DNA of 39,596 nucleotides, taken from assembly GCA_001275005.1 (NCBI GenBank), contig JWZX01003357.1, forward strand, positions 1-39,596, written 5' to 3'. Both the position numbers and the translations under genes were made by a program. Within the stretch, counting starts at the first letter, position 1. Each line of letters opens with the position of its first letter. The stretch comes from Chrysochromulina tobinii. Taxonomy: Eukaryota; Haptophyta; Prymnesiales; Chrysochromulinaceae. A model generated the notes under the pieces. The model saw only the letters and a list, made by a program, of their open reading frames with translations, did no database searches and was not told the origin of the DNA. Below, one piece after another: positions 32,424 through 39,596 of this stretch.

Positions 32424-35400
32424 ATGGACACATGGCGTGGCATTGAGCTCACGTTCAAGCTTATGACGATGCGCCGGCTGCGCCGGCAGCTCGGCGGCAC
32501 GATTACCAACCGGACGACCAAAGGCTTTGCCGTTCTGCTTGCGTTCGGCTGCGTGGCCTTCGGCGTGGTCGATGTGTACTTCGCCGACAAGCCGACACCA
32601 GGTGACAACTTGAGCAGCGCTGAGGCAGCGGTATTGACTCAGAACTCGGGCAACTCCCTCTACATCAGCATCGACCCGTTCGGGCTGCTCGATAATCGAG
32701 TGAATTGGCTGCTCTTCGCGCTCGCGTTCGTGGTGCTCGTGATCGTGTACAAGCTCGCTGATGTGGTCCGGAGCGTCATCGGCTGGATGGTGCTCGGACT
32801 GGCCGCGTACGCGGCGGTCGTGTTCGCGTGCCGCGATTCTAGCGTCCCCGAGTGTGAGCGCGAGAGTTCCTTGTATATTGTGATCGGCATCTTCGCTGGC
32901 GTCGTGCTGAGTGTGGTGGAGTGGTCGGCGCATCACATCGTCTACCCGTACATGGTGCGGCACGGAATTTGCTGCCTCGCGGACTTCGCATGGTGGTGGA
33001 GCGTGCGCCCACTCGGGCCGCACGCCCCCTCGCAGTTTGTCTACCGGTCCAGCTTCGAGCTGCCGTTCCTGCCGTGCACCGATTTCATCAGCAGTTGGCT
33101 GCGTGAGCCGCCGCGCTTCTTTGGCTATGAAGGGTCGCTGGACGCGGAGGGGCGGCCGCACGGGCTGGGCACGTGGAACGACTCGGCGCGCAACGGCGAG
33201 ACGCTGAACGGCGTGTGGGAGCACGGCCAACCGACTGGTCCCTTCCGAGCAACCGAGTACGGGAGTGGCTTCACCTTCCGCTCGCTGCGCGTCGCGTACT
33301 GCCAATGCCGCGCCGAGCCGCTCGACGAGTACTGGTTCCAAACAGTCCGGCATCCCGACGGGGCGCGCTGGGGGGTGTGCTCGGTCGAGTGCTCCTCGGC
33401 CGGCCGCTTCTTTAATCACCTGCCCGAGGTGACGCCGCTCTCGGGCCCCGAGGCCGCCAAGCCCCTCGGCTGCCAGTGGCGCGATCTGGGCGCCGTCACC
33501 GACTTTGAGGGCGCGAAGCCGTGCAACGGCAAGCAGATAGAGAGCGCAGTGCTCGTGGATGCACTGCGCGCCAAGGGCGCCGGCAGCCACGCCTCGAACG
33601 TCCAATTCAGCGTCGACGAGTTTGCGGCGCTCGGCGTGTCCTCGCTGCGTCGCAACGACTACGTGACGGTGTGCGGCCATTACTGGAAGCCGTCGCAGCC
33701 GTCGGCGGCGTGGTGCATCGAGCAGCTCATCAAGCTGGATGATCCGGAATTGGCTGGGAGCAGGTACCCGCCCACGCTCGTCGTTACAGCCGGGCGCGAC
33801 GGCGTTCAGATCTCGGGCTACAACGCCCCCTCCGTATACACCGCCTTCGAGCGCTCGACGGTGTCGATCGAGTTTGTGCCGGCCGCGTCGAATACCTTGC
33901 CTGTGCTGCCCGATCCAGCAGATGAGTCGACGAGCGACGCCGAGATATCTGGCTCGGCATGCCCGATAGTTGGCGCGGCAGGCGGTTCGACAGGCGGCGC
34001 GGCGGCGGCGGGCCCCGTGCAGGTGCCGGTGCAGGTGCCGAGCTCGGCCGCAGAGGTGCCCGAGCGCTACGTCGTCGTCAGCGAGCAGGGCATCCGCAAC
34101 TTTGTGCTGTCGGAGCTCATGAATGAGGGCGAGGCTCGTGAGCTTGCGGCCAAGCAAACCCTCAACTGGGTGCTCTACAAGGTGAAGAACGGCGTGTACA
34201 CGGAGGTGGATGCGGGAGGCATAGGGCTCGCGAGGCCAAGCATCCGGAGGCACATCGAGAGCAAGTTCGGCGCTGTCTCGGCAGTGGTGGAGCCAGGCTC
34301 GACAGGACCAAACGGGGACGACCCGGTGTTGGCAGGTCTTAGCGTGCGTGGACCCGACGGGCGGCGATGGCGTCTCAACTCGGAGGATGGCAACTACGAG
34401 GCCGTCATCTTCATGCATGGCTTCAACAGCCCCACATCGGACGCTCTCAAGCGCATAGCCCAGCTCTGGGCGCTCGGCGACTTCCCGAACCACCTGCATC
34501 CCTTCGTCTTTGGCTGGCCCGGAGGGAAAACGTCGGGCTACTTCAATGCGAAGCACGTGGCCTCGCAGGAGCCAGCGATGGCGCAGGACTTTGTGGACTT
34601 TATTGAGTCTCTCATCGAGGCAGGCTGCCGAACCATCCATATCCTCGCGCACTCGCTCGGGGCGATGCTCCTCTTCACTGCCTTGCCGCTGCTCACCGAC
34701 TTCCTGCTTCCCGCGGCTGACGGCGGCGGCGCCGTCGCCGCCTCAGCTGCGGAAAGTGCGGAGGCCCTTCGTCGTGAGAAGCCCATCAGCCGATCTCCAG
34801 TAGAATGGCTGGCGGAGCAATTGGGCTGGGCCCCACCCCTTTCCGCCCACCCCTCAGTTCGAGGTCACCTCGACCTGAGCGACCTCAGCAAGCACCCGCG
34901 ACAGCCGCCGCGGAGCGGGCCAAAGATGCGACTCGCAACGACGCTCCTGCTGAACCCGGACGCATCTCTGAACCGATTCGTCAAACACGACTTTGCCGCG
35001 CTCCGCAAGCTGTGTGACCACATCACACTATACGCCGACCACGCCGACGGCGCCCTCGCCTATTCTGAATTCTTCAACCGCGAGCACGCTCTCGGCAAGC
35101 ACCCGTTTGACCTCGTCCACTTGACCGACCAGCCGCCCGACTCGCCCATGGGCAGCGCGCCGTCCTCGCCGCGCAGCCATAGCGATGCCGCAAGGCTGAG
35201 CGACGCCGCAAGGCGGCCACCCATGGCCGCGCCCAAGGCTGCGGTGAGGTCCGAGCGACCGACGCACCGGCGCTCAGCATCTGCGCCTACGAGCCCTATG
35301 AAGCGGGCTCTCTCCCCGCTGGCTTTGACCCCCAGGGTGCCGAAGGTGGAGGAGGGGGATGAGGGGGCGGAAATGGAGGAGGGGCGCGCCGCGTCACGTA

Positions 35401-36002
35401 CATCGAAGTCAAGGTCTAAGGCACGGTCTAAGGCGCGATCTAAGGCACGGGATAAGCCGCTGGCGGTGGTGAACGTCGAGCTCAGTCACTTGGAGTCGGT
35501 GACGGCGGAGTCGCCGGGCGGTGGTGCCGTCGAGCTGAATGGGGCGGGCATCAGGGCGGACACAATCGAGGTGGTAGTGACCGACCCGCCGCCAACGCAG
35601 GTGGGGTCGCCTGCCGCCCTGACGGGGTCGCCCGCCGCCCTCGCCCTGTCGCCAAGTGCAGCGCCGATCCGACGCCAGTTCACGCCGCTGCACTTGCAGC
35701 GTAGCCAGGATGACGGGGCCATCCTGCGCCCAAGGCGCGTGGTGCGCGGTGCGCCGCCGATGGCGCCCCGCGGCAAGCGCATCATGCCCCTCGACCTAGA
35801 CGTGATAGACGTCTCGTGGATGGATAACAACGTGCACGAGATGCGGCACAACTTCTTCAACCTCAACCGCTGGATGATTGATGACATCCGCGAGATTGTC
35901 ATGACGCAGCGGCGTGCTCGCCTTCGCACCTCGCGCATGACCCACCGCTTCACTAATGTCTGGTCCTTCCTCGCCGCCCCGAACCACGTCGTCAACCCGT
36001 GA
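32424..36002 (+). CDS. Four-pass membrane protein with MORN-like repeat and DUF900-type alpha/beta hydrolase
   Basis: 1,192 residues from the ATG at 32424 (1,286 from 32142). Four hydrophobic helices lie at about 34-53, 94-115, 118-136 and 149-168. A MORN-like unit FFGYEGSLDAEGRPHGLGTW follows at about 232-251. Residues 255-560 form a domain I do not recognise, with several Cys and Trp. The hydrolase begins near 660 (AVIFMHGFNSPTSDALKRI, FVFGWPGG) and has nucleophile elbow ILAHSLGAML with Ser744, then LLLNPDASLNRFVKHDF and ITLYADHADGAL carrying a likely catalytic Asp. A low-complexity insert (about 910-1,120) with KSRSKARSKARSKARDK precedes a terminal VIDVSWMDNNVHEMRHNFFN, whose His may complete the triad. 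This order matches DUF900-type serine hydrolases. It is probably a membrane lipase or esterase; substrate unknown. Confidence 0.8.
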   Translation: MDTWRGIELTFKLMTMRRLRRQLGGTITNRTTKGFAVLLAFGCVAFGVVDVYFADKPTPGDNLSSAEAAVLTQNSGNSLYISIDPFGLLDNRVNWLLFALAFVVLVIVYKLADVVRSVIGWMVLGLAAYAAVVFACRDSSVPECERESSLYIVIGIFAGVVLSVVEWSAHHIVYPYMVRHGICCLADFAWWWSVRPLGPHAPSQFVYRSSFELPFLPCTDFISSWLREPPRFFGYEGSLDAEGRPHGLGTWNDSARNGETLNGVWEHGQPTGPFRATEYGSGFTFRSLRVAYCQCRAEPLDEYWFQTVRHPDGARWGVCSVECSSAGRFFNHLPEVTPLSGPEAAKPLGCQWRDLGAVTDFEGAKPCNGKQIESAVLVDALRAKGAGSHASNVQFSVDEFAALGVSSLRRNDYVTVCGHYWKPSQPSAAWCIEQLIKLDDPELAGSRYPPTLVVTAGRDGVQISGYNAPSVYTAFERSTVSIEFVPAASNTLPVLPDPADESTSDAEISGSACPIVGAAGGSTGGAAAAGPVQVPVQVPSSAAEVPERYVVVSEQGIRNFVLSELMNEGEARELAAKQTLNWVLYKVKNGVYTEVDAGGIGLARPSIRRHIESKFGAVSAVVEPGSTGPNGDDPVLAGLSVRGPDGRRWRLNSEDGNYEAVIFMHGFNSPTSDALKRIAQLWALGDFPNHLHPFVFGWPGGKTSGYFNAKHVASQEPAMAQDFVDFIESLIEAGCRTIHILAHSLGAMLLFTALPLLTDFLLPAADGGGAVAASAAESAEALRREKPISRSPVEWLAEQLGWAPPLSAHPSVRGHLDLSDLSKHPRQPPRSGPKMRLATTLLLNPDASLNRFVKHDFAALRKLCDHITLYADHADGALAYSEFFNREHALGKHPFDLVHLTDQPPDSPMGSAPSSPRSHSDAARLSDAARRPPMAAPKAAVRSERPTHRRSASAPTSPMKRALSPLALTPRVPKVEEGDEGAEMEEGRAASRTSKSRSKARSKARSKARDKPLAVVNVELSHLESVTAESPGGGAVELNGAGIRADTIEVVVTDPPPTQVGSPAALTGSPAALALSPSAAPIRRQFTPLHLQRSQDDGAILRPRRVVRGAPPMAPRGKRIMPLDLDVIDVSWMDNNVHEMRHNFFNLNRWMIDDIREIVMTQRRARLRTSRMTHRFTNVWSFLAAPNHVVNP

Positions 36003-36518
36003 ACGTGTGAGTGGCGAGACTGTCGACGCGACGAGGGTGTGAGAGGCAGAGCCCGGGGTATGCCCGCGTTGACTCTGCAGTCTGGATCACGGCCGGGGCT
36101 GAATACATCAATGGTGTGGGCGAGCGTGCACGGTGTGGCAGCACATACCTCACACACGCGGCGCGCGCATGTGGGTCATGCATGGTTCCCTGCAAGCTGC
36201 ATCCTCGCTGATGTGATCGCTGATCCAGGAGATCTGGTCCCGATCTGATCCTGTAGCGACCGCGTCGCGTGTAAATCAGTGCGGCTCGGTGCAAGATTTT
36301 GACCTTGGGGGAGGGTTTCGGCTTTCGCTTTCACTTCATATTACGCTATAATTCCCCTCCGGAGACATCACCCCGCAACACCCCTGCGTGCCTGCGAATT
36401 GGGAGTTTGCGGTCGTGCGCTATACTATCGGCTACACATTCTACGTCTCTACTAGTACTTGTGTAAAGTAGAGCTCGGAGGATCGATCGGGTTTAGGCGG
36501 CGCTCGACGTCGACTCGT
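36003..36518. other. Intergenic region between convergent genes
   Basis: It separates the 3' ends of the hydrolase gene and the PH-domain gene. A relatively AT-rich stretch lies at 36320-36480. No coding, RNA or repeat feature could be supported. Confidence 0.5.
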
Positions 36519-39452
36519 TCACGTGCGCAGCGCCTCCCACGGTAGCACGGAGGGTCGGTCCTCACCTTGGCCCCCCATACCAAAAGGGACGTACGCCTCG
36601 TTCTCCTCTTCGCCCTCGTTGTAGTCGACGTCGTACTCGTCATAGATGGGGAGCGAGTCGCTCGAGCCCCACCGCTCGGGAACGTCGCCCAGCTGTTGGA
36701 GCTGCTGCCGGAAGATCCCCATCCTTTCGCGTACCTCGTCGAGCGCCTCCTCGAGCGCCGCCACCTCCTCCTGGCACGCGCCCGCCACGATGCGGGCCTC
36801 GAGGGCACTTTCGACCGCTGCGCGCGCCGCCGCCGCCTCAGGGCACTCCTCAGGGCCTATCGAGGACGCCCTCGGCTTGTCTGTGGCCGGCGCACTCCCC
36901 TCGCCGTCCTGCGCTGCGCCGTCGGTGGTCACAATGGCGTCGGTCGCGGCGGCGCGCGGACTCTGGGCAATTTGAAGCACAGCCTCCACCTCGGCACCGG
37001 GCGGCGCCACAAGGGGTGGTGGTGCATCCAGATCTGGCGCATCCAGATCGAGGGCGTGGTCGTTGCTATCATCAAAGGGCAGCAGATGATGTGCTGCTTC
37101 GAATGCGGCGCGGCGCGGAGCGTGGCCGTTGGCGCTGCTGCCTATCATTCTGGTGGGCGAGTCGGCCACTGTGGCGGGCGCTGTGGCGGGCGAGTCGGTC
37201 GCCCCGGCGAAGCTCGTCGCCTCGAAACCGTTAACGAAACCGTTGGACCATGGTTCGTTCGTAAAGCCCGCGACTATGAGCTCCTTGAGGGCGAGCTCGC
37301 GAGATCGCCGTGGGGAGATGCTCGAGTGTGGGGAGATGCTCGAGTGTGGGGCGATGCTCGAGCTGCTCGAGTCGGCCACTGTCGTGGGCGCTGTGGCGGG
37401 CGCTGTGGCGGACGAGGCTCCCACGGTGGCTACTGCGCCCACTGTGCCTCCACTGCCACTCGTCGTTCGTGACGCCGATGGAGACACCGCATCATCGGGT
37501 CCATCGATCATTCGCAGAACCTCCGCACTCCGTTCGGTCACTGCGTCCACAAGGCCAGCGACAGATCTACGGAACCATCCGTGGATGGAGTTGAGCTCAT
37601 CGCTCGCGCACTTGGAAGAGGCGGCCGAGATAGCAACGCGAGTGGTCTTCACAGTGGTCTTCGCATCCTCGGGGCCGTGAATGGCGGCGGCGGCAAGCCC
37701 ACCGGCAGCCGGCTCCTCCGTCATGCGTACCACCAACGCTGAGCGCACCACGGCCGGGCAGATGTCGCTCACGAGGTCGGCGCGTCTCGCCGCCTCAGCC
37801 GCCTCAGCCGCCTCGGCTGCCGGCGCGACCACGTATCCACGTGTCCACGTGTCGAGCGCGTGCGTGACCGCCTCGGCCGCACACGCAGCGCCGAGAAGCG
37901 CAATCGCGAGCACATCCGCTGCACTCGCCGCGCGCGCCGCCTCGGCCGCTGCCTCGGCCGCCGCCTCGAGCTCCGCGACGAGCTCTGCCTCGTGCAGTGC
38001 ACTCTCGTCGAGCGCTTCGCGCAGTTCGACAATGGCCAAACGGCCGAGCGTGCTGCGGAGCGCATCGATCTGGGCCGCGAGGACGTCGTTCTGCTGGCGT
38101 AGCGCCTCCCGTCCACTCAAGCCATCGCCGATGCTATCCTCGCTCTCAGTGCGGCCCAGCGCCACCACCGCTGCACCTGCGGCCGCCGTGTGACTCACAT
38201 CCGCCTTGGCCCCGGCCGCGTGCTCGTGCGCGATCAGGGCGGCAAGCTGGGCCTGGAGGGCGGCGCGCTCGCGCTCGAGCGTCTCGAGCGCCGCACTGCT
38301 TCCCTCGCCGCCGCTGCCGGCGACCTCGCCGCCGCTGCTGCTGCTGCTGCTGGCTGGTCGCCCGGCGGCGGCGGCGCCGACGGTCTGTGTGGCCGTTGGA
38401 GCGGAGCCATCGTCGTCGTACCCATCGAGGTAGGACGCATCGGTGACCTCGGTGCCCTTGGCGCCTTCGGTGCCCTCAGTGGAAATGCGCTCAACGAGCG
38501 GCTCGGCAGTGGGCGCCGCCGCCGTCTGCCACGACACACGCCGCGCAATGCCGCCGCCCGCGCCGCTGCTGCCTCTGCTGCTGCCGCCACGGCCGCCCGT
38601 GGGGCCAGCGGCAAAGACGGAGGCGGAGAGGCCGAGGGCGGTGGCAGCGCGCATCTGCACGCTGCCACCGACGACGCTCGCTGCGATGCCCGTGGGCGGC
38701 TCCGTGGAAGTCACTCCCGCTGTCGCCGAGACGAGGACCTCTGGCTTGGGAACGGCGGCGGCGGCATTGCTCGTGCTCACGTGCAGACCGCCCTCGAGGC
38801 CGTGGACAAGCGCCTCGAGCGAGGCCATAGGTGGCAGGCCGGCGTCCGCGTCAGCGGGCGTGCCGGCGCTGCTCGGTGCAACTGCGAGGCAACTGCTGCT
38901 CGCCGCGGCAATCCTGGCAATCGCGCCTGGCGAGGCCAGCGGAGGGCGAAGGCTCCCCGGGCTGTCGCCTGGCGACGCAAAGTGCGGGCTGCCAAACTGC
39001 GCGATGGGCGAGGTGGGCCTTCCGCCCGCCCGGCTCGTGCGGAGCGCGGCCTCGGCGGCGCTTTCGCCGATTGCGCGTGCCCACTTTTCGCACTCAGAGC
39101 TCCCGCCCGCTGCAAAGAAGTAGTTCCCAGAGCGTGCCTGCACCCAGAAAACGTTCGGAGTGCCGCGCACGAGCTCGCGCGAGGGCACGCAGATAGCACC
39201 GACGAGGGGAATGCGCTCGGTCGCGGCGGGCGGCGGCTCGCGGAGGCTCCAGTCAGCACGGGTGTTCTTGAATGTGCAGAGCACTGGCAGCTGTGAACGG
39301 CGGTCGCGGAAGAGGACGAGCCACCGGGGGCGCCAGAGGCCGAGGTGGCGGCTCTCCTTCTGCGCCCAGCCCTCGTGCAGGATCTCGGCAGTCTCTTGCC
39401 GGTTCAAGCCGCCAAGTTGGCGTTCGACGCCGGCCATTTGCTGCATAGCCAT
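36519..39452 (-). CDS. PH-domain protein with low-complexity and coiled-coil regions
   Basis: 977 residues from the Met at 39452 (972 from 39437; the frame is open to 39587, but that part lies in a dispersed repeat). The PH domain spans about residues 22-135: ILHEGWAQKESRHLGLWRPRWLVLF, then VFWVQARSGNYFFAAG and the closing tryptophan helix ECEKWARAIGESA. PH domains bind phosphoinositides or small GTPases, so membrane recruitment is likely. Most of the rest is Ala/Ser/Gly/Thr low complexity with coiled-coil patches at about 390-420, 455-525 (LRQQNDVLAAQIDALRSTLG) and near the C terminus (EEVAALEEALDEVRERMGIF). The acidic C terminus reads DEYDVDYNEGEEENE. An 18-base tandem repeat at 37316-37360 encodes APHSSISPHSSISP. 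No enzyme domain seen; it may be an adaptor. Confidence 0.82.
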   Translation of the reverse strand: MAMQQMAGVERQLGGLNRQETAEILHEGWAQKESRHLGLWRPRWLVLFRDRRSQLPVLCTFKNTRADWSLREPPPAATERIPLVGAICVPSRELVRGTPNVFWVQARSGNYFFAAGGSSECEKWARAIGESAAEAALRTSRAGGRPTSPIAQFGSPHFASPGDSPGSLRPPLASPGAIARIAAASSSCLAVAPSSAGTPADADAGLPPMASLEALVHGLEGGLHVSTSNAAAAVPKPEVLVSATAGVTSTEPPTGIAASVVGGSVQMRAATALGLSASVFAAGPTGGRGGSSRGSSGAGGGIARRVSWQTAAAPTAEPLVERISTEGTEGAKGTEVTDASYLDGYDDDGSAPTATQTVGAAAAGRPASSSSSSGGEVAGSGGEGSSAALETLERERAALQAQLAALIAHEHAAGAKADVSHTAAAGAAVVALGRTESEDSIGDGLSGREALRQQNDVLAAQIDALRSTLGRLAIVELREALDESALHEAELVAELEAAAEAAAEAARAASAADVLAIALLGAACAAEAVTHALDTWTRGYVVAPAAEAAEAAEAARRADLVSDICPAVVRSALVVRMTEEPAAGGLAAAAIHGPEDAKTTVKTTRVAISAASSKCASDELNSIHGWFRRSVAGLVDAVTERSAEVLRMIDGPDDAVSPSASRTTSGSGGTVGAVATVGASSATAPATAPTTVADSSSSSIAPHSSISPHSSISPRRSRELALKELIVAGFTNEPWSNGFVNGFEATSFAGATDSPATAPATVADSPTRMIGSSANGHAPRRAAFEAAHHLLPFDDSNDHALDLDAPDLDAPPPLVAPPGAEVEAVLQIAQSPRAAATDAIVTTDGAAQDGEGSAPATDKPRASSIGPEECPEAAAARAAVESALEARIVAGACQEEVAALEEALDEVRERMGIFRQQLQQLGDVPERWGSSDSLPIYDEYDVDYNEGEEENEAYVPFGMGGQGEDRPSVLPWEALRT

Positions 39453-39509
39453 TTGCTCGACGCCATTTGCTCGACGCCGGTCATTCACAGCTCTCACAGT
39501 AGACCGGGT

Positions 39510-39596
39510 AGTAAACCTGGTCGCGCGTTGAAACGTTGAATTGCGGTTCATCAAAGCTACACAAACGCAGCCTGGTGAGCGCGACAACCCGGTCCC
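39510..39596 (-). repeat. Dispersed element upstream of the PH-domain gene (runs off right edge)
   Basis: Read on the minus strand it begins GGGACCGGGTTGTCGCGC and ends CGACCAGGTTTACTA, matching 18999-19083 nearly throughout. As there, it lies just upstream of the start of a gene in the same orientation. Its far end is beyond the window. Confidence 0.8.

Noticed and set aside
32304-34652. 782-codon minus-strand frame
   Set aside because: It is antisense to the hydrolase gene; its Arg/His/Ala-rich translation has no domain, and the length follows from high GC at third codon positions.

Overview
The window is nuclear DNA from a GC-rich, photosynthetic, single-celled eukaryote. There are no operons or ribosome-binding sites. 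A PsbP-type thylakoid protein indicates a plastid. Myosin, Tubby, U-box and RBR proteins are purely eukaryotic. Genes are mostly intronless, with a few short introns, one of them apparently starting with GC. This style, together with huge algal tryptophan-repeat proteins, fits a haptophyte best; a stramenopile or other alga is possible. That assignment is inference from gene content, without any database search.

Layout. Positions 1-10847 are one uninterrupted minus-strand reading frame of at least 3,615 codons that leaves the window on the left with no stop codon. I read every codon of this frame and found no stop. It encodes an N-terminal PH domain, about 45 tryptophan repeats of about 34 residues, a membrane segment, an alanine-rich coiled coil, a second membrane segment, and about 37 more tryptophan repeats. 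At 11.3-16.1 kb lie a METTL21-like lysine methyltransferase, a U-box/Sel1 ubiquitin ligase with a broken copy of its own 3' end, a mobile-element-like PD-(D/E)XK open frame flanked by inverted repeats, and an ankyrin protein. At 16.6-22.8 kb lie an EF-hand/coiled-coil protein, a C5 cytosine DNA methyltransferase and an HTTM-like membrane protein. At 23.4-25.3 kb a PsbP-domain gene and a tRNA-binding-domain gene start head to head, 123 bases apart. At 26.0-27.0 kb is a membrane-anchored RBR ubiquitin ligase with a 177-base intron made of a minisatellite.

The right third holds a myosin whose tail carries a single-alpha-helix-like stretch, a CEP164-type WW module and a Tubby domain. Divergent from it is a four-pass membrane protein with a MORN-like repeat and a DUF900-type alpha/beta hydrolase. 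The last gene encodes a second PH protein with a low-complexity and coiled-coil body.

How the genes may relate. Three proteins point loosely at cytoskeleton, centrosome or cilium: the Sfi1-like repeat giant, the myosin with CEP164-like WW and Tubby domains, and the EF-hand coiled-coil protein. Three others concern ubiquitin or methylation. Short dispersed repeats recur between genes: a 16-27 base element (3 copies), an ACACCGGGG inverted-repeat family (3 loci), and an element of about 85 bases sitting just before two different genes.
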